Shown here one piece after another: positions 25,533 through 35,438 of a stretch of 64,000 nucleotides of DNA. The DNA is from Rikenellaceae bacterium. GTDB lineage: Bacteria > Bacteroidota > Bacteroidia > Bacteroidales > Rikenellaceae. The position numbers and the translations under genes are program-made. Location: the NCBI GenBank assembly GCA_015059905.1, contig SUZN01000007.1, positions 1 to 64,000 of the forward strand. Direction: 5' to 3'. Numbering within the stretch: position 1 is the stretch's first letter; each line of letters opens with the position of its first letter. The notes under the pieces are model-generated. The model was given only the letters and a program-made list of their open reading frames with translations. It did not search any database and was not told where the DNA came from.

Positions 25533-28493
25533 TTATTTTGTCTTCTTATCTGTACGACGCAAAATGTCGTAAGCGATAGGAGTTGCGATAAATACTGAAG
25601 AGTAAGTACCGATGATTACACCGATGAGCAATGCGAAGATGAAACCACGCAAGTTCTCACCACCCAAGATGAACATAGCAAGCAGGGTAACGATTGTTGT
25701 ACCTGATGTATTCATCGTACGAGAGAGTGTAGAACAAATAGCCTTGTTGATGTTCTCACGGATAGCACGCTTTGGATAAAGCGAGATGTACTCACGGATA
25801 CGGTCGAAGATAACCACTGTATCGTTGATTGAGTAACCGATGATTGTCAAGATTGCTGCGATGAACGCCTGATTAATCTCAAGGTTGAATGGCATTACAG
25901 CGTAGAGCATTGAGAAGAAACCGATTACGAGCAACGCATTGTGTACCAACGCAAATGTCGCACCTGTCGCCCACTCCCAACGCTTGAATCGAACTGTGAT
26001 ATAAAGACCGATAGCGATGAGTGAGAACAATACTGCGTAGAACGCACCGAACAACATATCCTTCGCGATAGCAGGACCAATCTTCTCTGAAGAGATGATA
26101 CCATTCTCATCATCCTGTGTACTTACGAAACCATCCAAAGTGATAGGATATGTATAGAAGCCCTTAACTGCCTCGTAAATCAATGCATCAACCTCGGCTG
26201 TTGTCTCCTCCGATGTGTCATCATACTTGTACTGAGTGATAATACGTACCTGGTTCTCGCCGCCATACTGCTTAACCTCAACAGATGACTTCGCAACATC
26301 ATCAACCAAAGCATCCTCCAAAGCTACACGAACATCCTCGGCTGATACATTCTGGTCGAAGCGTACTACATAAGTACGACCACCTGTGAAATCAACACCT
26401 GTGTTGAAGCCCAATACGAAGAATGAGATGATTGAGATTACAGCCAACGAACCTGACAGGATGTAAGAGCTCTTACGCTTGCCGATAAAGTCGAATGATA
26501 CGTTTGCCAACCAGTTCTCTGACCAAGAGCGAGAGAAAGCAACCTTGCCCCACTTCGCCTCAACCCACTCGAGAAGCATTCGAGTGATGAAGATTGCGCA
26601 GAATACTGATGTCAAGATACCGATAACGAGTGTTGTAGCGAAGCCCTGAACAGGACCGTTACCGAACACGAACAATACGATACCTGTGATGATTGTTGTG
26701 AGCTGACCGTCGATGATAGCTGAATAAGCGTTAGAGAAACCATCCTTGATAGCAAGTGTAAGACCCTTGCCTGCGCGAAGCTCCTCCTTGATACGCTCGT
26801 AGATGATAACGTTAGCATCCACAGCCATACCCATTGTCAAAACGATACCTGCGATACCTGGCAAAGTCAATACTGAACCGAATGATACCAACACACCCAT
26901 CAAAAGGAAGATGTTAAGCACCAAAGCGATATCTGCCAACCAACCAGCTGTCTTGTAGAACAAGCCCATATAGAGCAATACCAGAATAAACGCCAATACG
27001 AATGAGAACATACCTGCGTTGATTGACTCTGTACCAAGTGATGGACCTACTACCTGGTCCTGAATGATGCGAGCTGGAGCAGGGACCTTACCAGACTTCA
27101 ATACGTTAGCCAAGTCCTGTGCCTCCTGGATTGTGAAGTTACCTGTAATCACTGAGTTACCACCCTCAATCTTACCGTTTACGTTAGGTGCAGAATATAC
27201 AAGACCATCCAACACGATTGCGATAGGCTTACCTACGTTCTGACCTGTAAGCTGTGCCCACTGTGAAGTACCGTTTGATGTCATTGTCAGGTTAACCTCT
27301 GCTGATGCGCCATTCTGTGAGTAGTTCTCCTGTGCTGTTGCAACAGCTGCACCATCCATAGCTGGCTTACCGTCGATTGAACGCAATGCATACAAAGCGT
27401 AACGACCACCGAAGTAATCCTCACCCTTTACAGCCCATGCCAAAACTAAATCAGCTGGCAAAAGGTTCTTAACCTCTGGACGAGCAAGGTACTCGTTGAT
27501 GGCTGGCATATCAGCCTCACGTGCAGCACCTACGATGCAACCGCCTGAATATGTAGGGTCGAGAAGAGCGAACAATGGGTTGTTCTCGCGTGAGAAGCCG
27601 CTCACTGCCTCCTCCTCGGCTGGCTCTGCTGAAGCTGCCTCGGCTGCCAAATCTGATGTCTGCTCGGCTGCCTCTGCGCTCTCGGCTGGCTGCTCGGCTG
27701 GCTGCTGACCTGCCTTCAAGAGCTGGTCTGCCTCTGCCAAGATTGGCAACACCTCCTGTGCGTCATATACTACCCAGAACTCAAGTGATGCAGAACCCTG
27801 CAAGAGCTTACGAACACGCTCTGGCTCCTTGATACCTGGCAACTCAACCATAATACGGTTAGAGTTTGGCACACGCTGGATGTTTGGCTGTGTTACACCG
27901 AAATGGTCGATACGGCTACGCAAGATGTTGAATGAAGCTGCAATAGCTGCATCAGTCTCGCTGCGGAGAACCTTAATAACCTCGTCGTTAGTTGAGTTAG
28001 GTGTGATATCCTTACGGTCAGGGCTAACGAAGATAGCCGCCAATGGAGCACCGTTAGAAATCTCGGCATAAGCCTTTGCAAACTCGCCAATGTAATCGTT
28101 TGAGCCAGCCTTCAAAGCTACATTTGCACGCTCCAAAGCCTCCACAAATGCTGGGTCGTTCTGGCTCTCGCCTGCAAGCGACTTAACCAGATCCTGCACC
28201 TGAATCTCAAGCATTACGTTCATACCACCCTTCAGGTCAAGACCAAGGTTTACCTCCTTCTCCTTACACTCTTTGTAAGTAAACTTCTTTACAAGAAGGT
28301 TGAATACTGGCTCATTCTGGATTGAATCCAAATAATAAGCCTCCTTGGCAGCCTGTTCCTCTTCACCAAATGCAGCTGCATACTCTACAGCCGCCTTCTC
28401 TACACTTCTCGTAACAAACGAGAATGAGAGCTGATAAATGCATCCAATCACTAAAAGGATTGTAAACAATTTAACTGCGCCTTTACTTTGCAT
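25533..28493 (-). CDS. secDF: Protein translocase fusion SecDF
   Basis: A 986-residue fusion of SecD and SecF, the proton-driven accessory unit of the Sec translocon. The SecD signature NLGLDLKGGMNVMLEIQV follows the first helix; the middle has the six-helix SecD core with GMAVDANVIIYERIKEELRAG. The SecF signature NTGVDFTGGRTYVVRF starts the second half, ending with IGYSINDTVVIFDRIRE. In the SecD periplasmic domain (about residues 255-300) is an Ala/Glu/Pro-rich low-complexity insert. Strong codon bias indicates high expression. The leader from the promoter is 80 bases. Confidence 0.97.
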   Translation of the reverse strand: MQSKGAVKLFTILLVIGCIYQLSFSFVTRSVEKAAVEYAAAFGEEEQAAKEAYYLDSIQNEPVFNLLVKKFTYKECKEKEVNLGLDLKGGMNVMLEIQVQDLVKSLAGESQNDPAFVEALERANVALKAGSNDYIGEFAKAYAEISNGAPLAAIFVSPDRKDITPNSTNDEVIKVLRSETDAAIAASFNILRSRIDHFGVTQPNIQRVPNSNRIMVELPGIKEPERVRKLLQGSASLEFWVVYDAQEVLPILAEADQLLKAGQQPAEQPAESAEAAEQTSDLAAEAASAEPAEEEAVSGFSRENNPLFALLDPTYSGGCIVGAAREADMPAINEYLARPEVKNLLPADLVLAWAVKGEDYFGGRYALYALRSIDGKPAMDGAAVATAQENYSQNGASAEVNLTMTSNGTSQWAQLTGQNVGKPIAIVLDGLVYSAPNVNGKIEGGNSVITGNFTIQEAQDLANVLKSGKVPAPARIIQDQVVGPSLGTESINAGMFSFVLAFILVLLYMGLFYKTAGWLADIALVLNIFLLMGVLVSFGSVLTLPGIAGIVLTMGMAVDANVIIYERIKEELRAGKGLTLAIKDGFSNAYSAIIDGQLTTIITGIVLFVFGNGPVQGFATTLVIGILTSVFCAIFITRMLLEWVEAKWGKVAFSRSWSENWLANVSFDFIGKRKSSYILSGSLAVISIISFFVLGFNTGVDFTGGRTYVVRFDQNVSAEDVRVALEDALVDDVAKSSVEVKQYGGENQVRIITQYKYDDTSEETTAEVDALIYEAVKGFYTYPITLDGFVSTQDDENGIISSEKIGPAIAKDMLFGAFYAVLFSLIAIGLYITVRFKRWEWATGATFALVHNALLVIGFFSMLYAVMPFNLEINQAFIAAILTIIGYSINDTVVIFDRIREYISLYPKRAIRENINKAICSTLSRTMNTSGTTIVTLLAMFILGGENLRGFIFALLIGVIIGTYSSVFIATPIAYDILRRTDKKTK

Positions 28494-28573
28494 TGTTTAG
28501 TTTAATTTAATTTTTGTTATGTAATAATTTTGTATTTTACTTTCACGCTGGAACAAGTCCAGAATTTATCGGG

Positions 28574-28581
28574 CAAAGATA
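28574..28581 (-). promoter_or_regulatory. -7 element TATCTTTG of secDF
   Basis: Perfect TAnnTTTG, 80 bases before the secDF start codon. Confidence 0.65.
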
Positions 28582-28586
28582 AGTAA

Positions 28587-28631
28587 AAAAAGTCTGAAAA
28601 CCGAGACTTAACGACCGATTTTCAGACTTTT
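28587..28631 (-). terminator. Terminator of the GH51 gene
   Basis: AAAGTCTGAAAA/TTTTCAGACTTT, a 12-base perfect stem (28589-28600 with 28619-28630), 24 bases after the stop. Confidence 0.82.
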
Positions 28632-28654
28632 CACGCAATTAAATGCAATATTTT

Positions 28655-30217
28655 CTATTTTAGAGTCAAAGTAACGATTGATTTTGTTGGTAAAACGACC
28701 TCAACACTACCCTTTTGTGACTTAAAATCATCATACTTCACCGTTTTGATACACTCTGGATTTTCAAAAGTGTTATGGTCGGTGATGTTTTTAGAGGTAA
28801 GGATTGAGCCGCTGACATCATATTTCTTGTCATCGTCAAGCGCGATTGTAATGCGGCAGTCGCTCTCCAAATCAACATTTGCGAGTGTAATGGTCACCGT
28901 TCCATCATCGGCTCTTGAGGCGGTTGCCGAGAGTGTATTCACCACTCTATTATTTTTATCTCGCAACTGCTTCGACTCATAATGCAGAGGCAGATACTCG
29001 GCTCCCTGATGAGGGATATACATCTTAAAGAGGTGGTATGTAGGAGTAAGCACCATCTCATCATCACGAGTAAGGATAACCGACTGTAAAACATTTACCA
29101 TCTGCGCAATATTTGCCATCTTCAAACGATAGGTGTATTTGTGGAAGATATTAAGCGACACCGCCGCAACCATAGCATCACGCAGCGTATTCTGCTGATA
29201 CAAATGTCCTGGGTTGGTGCCTGGCTCAACATTCCACCATGTACCCCATTCATCGAGGATAAGGTCTATACGGCGCGTAGGGTCATAACGATCCATAATT
29301 TCGCAATGACGTTTGATAACTGTCTCCACCTCCGAACACTTACCCATTACGGCATACCAATCATCAGAATTAAAGTCTGTTGCCGAGCCTTTACGTCCCC
29401 AATCAAGAACAGAATAGTAATGCAACGACAGACCCTGCATCTGACGACCCACACGACGCATCAGAACATCAGTCCAATTATAGTCGTAGTCACTCGCTCC
29501 GCAGGCAATACGATAGAGGCGGTTACCACTATAATTCTTACAAAACGTAGCATAACGGCGATACAAGTCGGAGTAATACTCGGGATACATATTTCCACCG
29601 CAACCCCAATTCTCATTACCAACGCCAAAATACTTCACCTTCCAGGGCTTGTCTCGACCATTCTCACGACGCAGGTTTGCCATTGGGCTATCGGCATCCG
29701 AGGTCATATATTCAACCCACTTTGCCATCTCCTCGACACTGCCGCTACCCACATTACCATTCACATATGGCTCACAGCCCAGCAGCTCGCAGAAGTTCAG
29801 GAATTCGTGTGTACCGAAGCTGTTATCCTCAACAGTACCGCCCCAATTGGTATTCACCATCTTTGGTCGTTTCTCTCGAGGTCCAATACCATCCATCCAA
29901 TGGTACTCATCGGCAAAACAACCTCCTGGCCAACGCAACACAGGCACCTTAAGCGCGCGCAACGCCTCCAGCACATCTACACGATAACCCTTTTCGTTTG
30001 GGATTTCAGACTTCTCACCTACCCATATACCGCCATAGATACAACGTCCGAGGTGCTCGGCAAAGTGTCCGTAAATCTCTTTTGGGATACGTTGAGTAGA
30101 GGTTGCCTTATTATGCAGGGTCATTTGGACATCGGTTGCTGTCACCTTTTTTTGCTCCTGCCCCATCACACAACTGATTGCTCCACACAATAACACAGTC
30201 AATAATAGTTTTTTCAT
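28655..30217 (-). CDS. Exported GH51 alpha-L-arabinofuranosidase
   Basis: A 520-residue enzyme with signal peptide [21 protein letters not shown]51 motifs: [35 protein letters not shown], the acid/base Glu in [14 protein letters not shown] and the nucleophile Glu in [10 protein letters not shown]. The last 110 residues are the usual C-terminal beta-sandwich. It removes terminal arabinofuranosyl residues from plant arabinans or arabinoxylans, here probably in the periplasm or at the surface. It stands alone, without SusC/SusD, so it is not in a visible utilisation locus. Confidence 0.93.
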   Translation of the reverse strand: MKKLLLTVLLCGAISCVMGQEQKKVTATDVQMTLHNKATSTQRIPKEIYGHFAEHLGRCIYGGIWVGEKSEIPNEKGYRVDVLEALRALKVPVLRWPGGCFADEYHWMDGIGPREKRPKMVNTNWGGTVEDNSFGTHEFLNFCELLGCEPYVNGNVGSGSVEEMAKWVEYMTSDADSPMANLRRENGRDKPWKVKYFGVGNENWGCGGNMYPEYYSDLYRRYATFCKNYSGNRLYRIACGASDYDYNWTDVLMRRVGRQMQGLSLHYYSVLDWGRKGSATDFNSDDWYAVMGKCSEVETVIKRHCEIMDRYDPTRRIDLILDEWGTWWNVEPGTNPGHLYQQNTLRDAMVAAVSLNIFHKYTYRLKMANIAQMVNVLQSVILTRDDEMVLTPTYHLFKMYIPHQGAEYLPLHYESKQLRDKNNRVVNTLSATASRADDGTVTITLANVDLESDCRITIALDDDKKYDVSGSILTSKNITDHNTFENPECIKTVKYDDFKSQKGSVEVVLPTKSIVTLTLK

Positions 30218-30255
30218 AATTAAGTATGTTTTAGATTATAACATTTTCGTTTATA

Positions 30256-30263
30256 CAAATATA
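30256..30263 (-). promoter_or_regulatory. -7 element TATATTTG of the GH51 gene
   Basis: Perfect TAnnTTTG, 38 bases before the start codon at 30217. Confidence 0.65.
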
Positions 30264-30276
30264 TGTAATTTTCTCA

Positions 30277-30313
30277 AATAAAAAGGTCGCCTGATAATAA
30301 TATCAAGCGACCC
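30277..30313 (-). terminator. Terminator of dnaK
   Basis: GGTCGC/GCGACC stem (30285-30290 with 30307-30312), with pairing inside the loop; A run at 30279-30284 gives the U tract. Confidence 0.8.
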
Positions 30314-30337
30314 TGAATAGTGTTTTATGTAGAAATA

Positions 30338-32248
30338 CTACTTTACCTCCTCGAACTCTACGTCCTCTGGCTGCTGCTGAGCACCACCCTGTGCACCTGC
30401 ATCTGCACCTGGCTGCTGTGCGCCACCCTGTGCCTGCTGCTGCGCCTGCTGTGCAGCATACAAATCCTGTGAAGCAGCCTGCCATGCAGTGTTAAGTTCA
30501 GCGATAGCTGTGTCGATAGCAGCTACATCCTGGTTCTTGTGAGCCTCCTTGAGCTTTGCCAACGCACCCTCGATAGCAGACTTCTTGTCGGCTGGAATCT
30601 TATCGCCATACTCCTTGAGCTGCTTCTCTGTTGCGAAGATGTTAGAGTCAGCGGCGTTAATCTTCTCGATACGCTCCTTCTCTGCCTTATCCTTCTCCTC
30701 GTTGGCCTTTGCCTCGTCACGCATACGCTGAATCTCCTGCTCTGTAAGACCTGAAGATGCCTCGATGCGAATCTTCTGCTCCTTGCCTGTACCCTTATCC
30801 TTTGCAGATACGTTCAAGATACCGTTTGCGTCGATATCGAATGTAACCTCAATCTGTGGCACACCACGTGGAGCTGCAGGGATGCCGTCCAGGTGGAAGC
30901 GACCGATAGACTTGTTGTCGCGTGCCATTGGGCGCTCACCCTGGCATACGTTAATCTCTACTGATGGCTGGTTGTCTGCCGCAGTTGAGAATACCTCGCT
31001 CTTGCGTGTAGGGATTGTAGTGTTAGCCTCGATAAGCTTTGTGAATACACCACCCAAAGTCTCGATACCGAGTGAAAGTGGAGTTACATCCAACAGAAGC
31101 ACATCCTTAACCTCTCCTGTCAGGACACCACCCTGGATAGCAGCACCGATAGCTACAACCTCGTCAGGGTTTACCGACTTGTTAGGAGTCTTACCGAAGA
31201 ATGACTCAACAACCTTCTGGATAGCTGGGATACGAGTTGAACCACCCACCAGGATAACCTCGTTGATATCGCTTGCTGACAAGCCTGCATCACGCAATGC
31301 AATACGGCAAGGCTCGATAGTCTTCTGCACCAAGTGGTCGCACAACTGCTCAAACTTCGCACGTGTGAGTGACATTACCAAGTGCTGTGGGATGCCGTTT
31401 ACAGGCATAATGTATGGGAGGTTAATCTCTGTTGTCGTAGTTGACGAAAGCTCAATCTTCGCCTTCTCGGCAGCCTCCTTCAAGCGCTGCAATGCCATTG
31501 GGTCCTGACGCAAGTCGATGCCGTGCTCTGCCTTGAACGCCTCTGCCATATAGTCGATAAGAACGTGGTCGAAGTCATCACCACCGAGGTGAGTATCACC
31601 ATTAGTTGATTTAACCTCGAATACGCCGTCGCCCAACTCAAGGATAGAGATATCGAATGTACCACCACCCAAGTCATACACTGCAACCTTCATCTCGGCA
31701 TCCTTCTTATCCAGACCGTAAGCCAAAGCGGCAGCCGTAGGCTCGTTGATGATACGACGTACCTTCAAGCCTGCAATCTCACCAGCCTCCTTTGTTGCCT
31801 GACGCTGTGAGTCAGAGAAGTATGCTGGAACGGTGATAACAGCCTCTGTAACCTCCTGACCAAGGTAATCCTCGGCAGTCTTCTTCATCTTCTGCAAAGT
31901 GATAGCCGAAATCTCCTGTGGAGTGTACTGACGACCATCGATCTCAACGCGAGGTGTGTTGTTGTCACCACGCACGATAGTATAAGGTGCGCGAGCGATG
32001 TCTGATGTTACCTTGTCATAGGTCTCACCCATAAAACGCTTGATAGAGAACACAGTACGCTTTGGGTTGGTGATAGCCTGACGCTTTGCAGGGTCACCCA
32101 CCTTACGCTCACCACCATCGGTGAAGGCTACAACTGAAGGAGTTGTACGATGACCCTCGGCATTTGGAATTACCACAGGCTCGTTACCCTCCATTACTGA
32201 TACACAAGAGTTTGTTGTACCTAAATCAATACCAATAATCTTTCCCAT
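30338..32248 (-). CDS. dnaK: Chaperone DnaK (Hsp70)
   Basis: A 636-residue Hsp70. N-terminal [17 protein letters not shown], phosphate loop [31 protein letters not shown], the substrate-binding domain with [20 protein letters not shown] and a Gln/Ala/Gly-rich tail ending EEVEFEEVK-like (DVEFEEVK). It folds and protects proteins with DnaJ and GrpE; neither is adjacent. Codon bias is strong. The 350 bases upstream carry inverted repeats but no CIRCE element. Confidence 0.98.
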   Translation of the reverse strand: MGKIIGIDLGTTNSCVSVMEGNEPVVIPNAEGHRTTPSVVAFTDGGERKVGDPAKRQAITNPKRTVFSIKRFMGETYDKVTSDIARAPYTIVRGDNNTPRVEIDGRQYTPQEISAITLQKMKKTAEDYLGQEVTEAVITVPAYFSDSQRQATKEAGEIAGLKVRRIINEPTAAALAYGLDKKDAEMKVAVYDLGGGTFDISILELGDGVFEVKSTNGDTHLGGDDFDHVLIDYMAEAFKAEHGIDLRQDPMALQRLKEAAEKAKIELSSTTTTEINLPYIMPVNGIPQHLVMSLTRAKFEQLCDHLVQKTIEPCRIALRDAGLSASDINEVILVGGSTRIPAIQKVVESFFGKTPNKSVNPDEVVAIGAAIQGGVLTGEVKDVLLLDVTPLSLGIETLGGVFTKLIEANTTIPTRKSEVFSTAADNQPSVEINVCQGERPMARDNKSIGRFHLDGIPAAPRGVPQIEVTFDIDANGILNVSAKDKGTGKEQKIRIEASSGLTEQEIQRMRDEAKANEEKDKAEKERIEKINAADSNIFATEKQLKEYGDKIPADKKSAIEGALAKLKEAHKNQDVAAIDTAIAELNTAWQAASQDLYAAQQAQQQAQGGAQQPGADAGAQGGAQQQPEDVEFEEVK

Positions 32249-32598
32249 AGTCTTAAATATTTTATTTGTTACTTATTTATTTTCTTTTCCGTGTCACCCA
32301 TCTATCGGCTGACGCTATAAATATTAACAAACGCTATACCAAAACCAAAATAGCGCAAAAAATCACAATTATGGCGCAAAAATACTGCCAATCGCACTCT
32401 ACATCTGCCATTTTGGCGGAAAAATGGCGGACACGATGACATTTTACGGCGTGGCACAAGAATAAAATTGTGTGACAATTTTCATTCACTACAAGAAAGT
32501 AAAACTTGGCACAAGAGCTATATAGTGTTATCCACACCACACCAACAAAAAAAAGCCGACTCCACACGGAATCGGCTCAAAAGTCAATAAAACAAAAA
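32249..32598. promoter_or_regulatory. dnaK upstream region with two inverted repeats
   Basis: No convincing gene. Two perfect 8-base inverted repeats: GCCATTTT-GGCGGA-AAAATGGC (32407-32428) and AAAATTGT-GTG-ACAATTTT (32464-32482). GGCACAAGA occurs twice (32453 and 32505), GCGCAAAAA twice. No perfect TAnnTTTG at useful distance from dnaK and no GAGTGCTAA (CIRCE) half-site, so heat control would use something else. Confidence 0.45.
32547..32583 (-). terminator. Terminator of the HTH-like gene
   Basis: AGCCGA/TCGGCT stem (32554-32559 with 32572-32577) and an eight-base A run (U tract on the minus strand). Confidence 0.85.
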
Positions 32599-32844
32599 CT
32601 ATTTGTTCTCGTTCAAAATGCGCATAGCTGCGTCAAGGATAGCTGTATCGTCCAAAGTAACAACACCACCGTCTGGACCCTGCTCAATATGAACACCAGC
32701 ACCAGCAACAGCGTCCAAATGTCTTCCACCGAAGTAGTTACGTACGCTCTCTACATCAATACCCAATTCATCTGCAATACGCTGTGAGCTACCGCTTGGC
32801 AACTTATCCTTGATACGGCGCAATTCGTTAAATGTAATAATCAT
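32599..32844 (-). CDS. Small DNA-binding-like protein conserved in Bacteroidota
   Basis: An 81-residue protein. Residues 5-45 form a helix-turn-helix-like pattern (FNELRRIKDKLPSGSSQRIADELGIDVESVRNYF with SSQRIADELG as the putative turn), followed by GGVVTLDDTAILDAAMRIL. Short proteins of this kind are common annotations as DNA-binding proteins in Bacteroidota, with no known target. Own terminator; promoter not clear. Confidence 0.75.
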   Translation of the reverse strand: MIITFNELRRIKDKLPSGSSQRIADELGIDVESVRNYFGGRHLDAVAGAGVHIEQGPDGGVVTLDDTAILDAAMRILNENK

Positions 32845-32960
32845 AATAACTTATTTTAAGGTTTTTATTATTAATTTTTTATAAAAATTCGTTTTTCATC
32901 TGCTTTGCAACATAAAATTACAACATTTTTCTTACACTGCAAAATTTAATGCAAAAAAAA

Positions 32961-32999
32961 TTAAAAAAAATAGGAGTTATCCTCTCGGCAACTCCTATT
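32961..32999 (-). terminator. Terminator of the FKBP-like operon
   Basis: TAGGAGTT/AACTCCTA stem (32971-32978 with 32990-32997); A run 32963-32970 gives the U tract. Confidence 0.88.
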
Positions 33000-33033
33000 T
33001 TAGATATTTTCCCGCTTTTATCGCACCACTGCA

Positions 33034-34587
33034 CTACTCCTTGCGATCCTCTATAAACACTTGCCACAACATTGGAGAGTATGCCTGCACCTCGGATGTA
33101 ATCGTCGTGGTGGTTGTGGTATCGGTAGTATATGAGTTGTTATAGTAGTTATTGTAGTAATAGCTATCGTAATAATTGTTGTAGTAATCACCGTAGCCGT
33201 AACCATAACCACCATAACCGTAGTAATTATTATAATAGTTATTGTAGTAGTTATTACCGTAATAGCTGTTATAATAGTTGTAGTAGTTATAATAATCGAT
33301 GTAATCGTTGTAGTTCGACGATGATGACGAGCTTGATGAGCCCGACACTCCAGTTGCGCCGTAAGCATTTGACGAGCCTGTGAGGATTACATTCCACGCA
33401 CCAAGCTTCATATGTGGAATAGCATACTTCCAGGCATCAACATACGAGTTCTCGCCATCGACCGTAAAGTCCAGCGCCTCGTCCTCGCTTGTCAGCTCCT
33501 CGCCCGCATAGATAATCTCCTTAACCTCGCGGATGTTGGTATCGACAACAAAGCCATCCATCAGACGTGTCACATACCACACGCTTGCAGCATATACCGA
33601 GTCGATAGACTCCGCCTTCTCGGGCTTCTTGCCCTCGCCAAAGCGCTTGAGCAACACGGCATCAATCTCCTTGTTAATCTCATCGAGGCTCTTCGTGCCG
33701 TAAATCTTACCACGATTATATGCAGTCTGACCCTTATATAATAAGGTATCCTGACGCAAGCAGTCATAATTCAAACTCTTGCGGGGCGTATAGTTGTAGT
33801 TGATATAAAGTGCCGCGATTGAGTCCACCGCCAAACGCCACTTATCGTCATATGTCACCTTCTCGCCCTTCTCCAGACGCTCGTTCATCTTCGAGGCAGA
33901 CTCCTCGGCAGCCTTATCCTCGGCAACCAAACCGCCATTAGCCTCGGCAAAGGCCTTAATCCACTGGTCCTCATACGCCACAGGGTTGTTGATGTGACCC
34001 CACACCTGCAACTCCACAATCATAGGGCGGTTGGCATCCAACTCATACTGACCCTCATAACCGCCATCACCACCCATCGACTGGTCGCCCGCAGCGATTG
34101 ACGAAGGGAGATAAAGGCGCATCTTGGTGCCATAGCGCGCTGCATACTCCTTGCCGTGAATATTGAGTTTGTTACGGATTGACATATATGTACCCTCGGG
34201 CATTGAGGTGTTTGTCTCGCCACAATAGAGGAAGAATGGCACATAGTGAGTGTGGTCGGTGTAAGAGTTCTGCAAGCGTGCATATTCGTCGCTACGCGTC
34301 AAAACGATATTACCCGCCAGGTCGCGGCAAGTGACATCGAAACGCACCCACGCATCGCTATGACGCACAGGCAGACTGTCGGGACAACCCTCGTCGAGCA
34401 ACTCAACATAATATCCACCCATAGGCTGATAGCTATCCAGCAGGTCGGGACGGTTGTTCTCAATCCACGACTTCAAAGCGATAGACTCAATCTCCTCGAA
34501 ACTCATCTCGGTGCTATCAACACACGAAACAAACGAGAGCATCACCGATGCTACGAGCAAACAAAATATACGGTTTAGAAATTTCAT
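33034..34587 (-). CDS. FKBP-like lipoprotein with a Tyr/Asn-rich insertion in the C-terminal domain
   Basis: A 517-residue lipoprotein (signal MKFLNRIFCLLVASVMLSFVSC). The N-terminal half (about 25-205) is FKBP-like (DSYQPMGGYYVELL, SDAWVRFDVTCRDLAGNIV). A second FKBP-like domain starts at about 290 and contains YVDAWKYAIPHMKLGAWNVILTGSSNAYGATG, which aligns with the FKBP sequence ending AYGATG. Directly after it come eight Ser, then 62 residues with about 30 Tyr and 17 Asn plus Gly/Asp (425-486), then a Thr-rich stretch; the last FKBP strand then resumes as YSPMLWQVFIEDRKE (503-517). The insertion is thus in the loop that faces substrate in FKBPs. Catalytic activity is uncertain. Follows another FKBP-like gene by 27 bases. 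Confidence 0.82.
   Translation of the reverse strand: MKFLNRIFCLLVASVMLSFVSCVDSTEMSFEEIESIALKSWIENNRPDLLDSYQPMGGYYVELLDEGCPDSLPVRHSDAWVRFDVTCRDLAGNIVLTRSDEYARLQNSYTDHTHYVPFFLYCGETNTSMPEGTYMSIRNKLNIHGKEYAARYGTKMRLYLPSSIAAGDQSMGGDGGYEGQYELDANRPMIVELQVWGHINNPVAYEDQWIKAFAEANGGLVAEDKAAEESASKMNERLEKGEKVTYDDKWRLAVDSIAALYINYNYTPRKSLNYDCLRQDTLLYKGQTAYNRGKIYGTKSLDEINKEIDAVLLKRFGEGKKPEKAESIDSVYAASVWYVTRLMDGFVVDTNIREVKEIIYAGEELTSEDEALDFTVDGENSYVDAWKYAIPHMKLGAWNVILTGSSNAYGATGVSGSSSSSSSSNYNDYIDYYNYYNYYNSYYGNNYYNNYYNNYYGYGGYGYGYGDYYNNYYDSYYYNNYYNNSYTTDTTTTTTITSEVQAYSPMLWQVFIEDRKE
33130..33315 (-). repeat. Region coding for the Tyr/Asn-rich insertion
   Basis: Triplet-periodic sequence with mixed synonymous codons (TAT/TAC, AAT/AAC), so the repetition is kept at protein level and is not a pure microsatellite. 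Units are NNYY-like, with a central GYGGYGYGYG block. Confidence 0.85.
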
Positions 34588-34614
34588 ATCTTATCTTAAG
34601 TTCTTTATCTTCAA

Positions 34615-35226
34615 TTATCTCTTTACCACCTTGTCGATGGTGTAAATCCACGCAACAGAGGTCTCCTTCTCAATCACACCCACAGCATCCTTGTCGTAGG
34701 CAGCCTCGTAGGTCATATACACCTCAACCTTATCACCCTCGCGGCAACCTAATAACGAGCGCTCAACGCCTTTTATTATATTGCTTTCGCCCAAATTCAA
34801 CACCAGCGGCTCCGCCACCCAATACTGGGTATTGAGCCCCTCTGCCGAGAGCGAGCTGATGATGCTTGCCTCATTGGTATAATATACCATCTTGAGCGAA
34901 GGCTGACTGCCGTTAAAGATGTAGGCTGTGAAGGTAAGCTCAACCATATCGCCCATCTCAACCTCCTCGCGCAAATCGCGGTCCTCGTCATAGTATGTAG
35001 CCACATAACGATATATGTCCTGGCTCAATTTCTCGTAAAACGGAGGGTTGTACTCAATCGAGTTGGGCACATCACTCTCGGCTATGAGGCGAGGCTGGTG
35101 CGATGAGGTAAGGAAACGCTCGATTGTGGTACGCTGCGACTCGATTTTAGTATCGTTGTCGTTGCATCCCACCACCGTCATCATCGCCGCCACTGCGAGC
35201 ATTGCCAATAGTGATTTCAATTTCAT
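34615..35226 (-). CDS. FKBP-like peptidyl-prolyl isomerase lipoprotein
   Basis: A 203-residue lipoprotein (signal MKLKSLLAMLAVAAMMTVVGC). The FKBP-like domain covers about residues 85-203: MGDMVELTFTAYIF at the start, NIIKGVERSLLGCREGDKVEVYMTYEAAYDKDAVGVIEKETSVAWIYTIDKVVK at the end, where AAYDKDAVG replaces the AYG loop. It may catalyse prolyl isomerisation in the envelope or act only as a chaperone. It is the first gene of a two-gene unit with the larger FKBP-like gene and has its own promoter. Confidence 0.82.
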   Translation of the reverse strand: MKLKSLLAMLAVAAMMTVVGCNDNDTKIESQRTTIERFLTSSHQPRLIAESDVPNSIEYNPPFYEKLSQDIYRYVATYYDEDRDLREEVEMGDMVELTFTAYIFNGSQPSLKMVYYTNEASIISSLSAEGLNTQYWVAEPLVLNLGESNIIKGVERSLLGCREGDKVEVYMTYEAAYDKDAVGVIEKETSVAWIYTIDKVVKR

Positions 35227-35243
35227 AGCTACCTATAATTGTG

Positions 35244-35251
35244 CAAAGTTA
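35244..35251 (-). promoter_or_regulatory. -7 element TAACTTTG of the FKBP-like operon
   Basis: Perfect TAnnTTTG, 17 bases before the start at 35226. Confidence 0.7.
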
Positions 35252-35438
35252 GGCAAAATTATCTATTCCACAAATTTAGCACCAAGAAAATATTGTAAAT
35301 ATTTTGGAATTATCTATATTGAAATGTGTTAAGAGTCCACGCAAATTTGAGAACAACAAAAAAAAGATCCACAAACAAACAAAAAGAGGAGCAGTAAAAA
35401 ACCACCCCTCAACCAAAATAATAGTAAATGATTATTTA

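Noticed and set aside
32334..32567. 77-residue hydrophobic reading frame upstream of dnaK (minus strand)
   Set aside because: Starts at the terminator of the HTH-like gene, no promoter or ribosome site, composition typical of AT-rich noncoding DNA.
33051..33368. Thr/Ile-rich frame in the Tyr/Asn region
   Set aside because: It is an alternative frame of the triplet-periodic sequence; the real frame continues the FKBP-like domain on both sides.
33132..33383. Cys/Ser/Asn-rich plus-strand frame
   Set aside because: Shadow of the same periodic sequence on the opposite strand.
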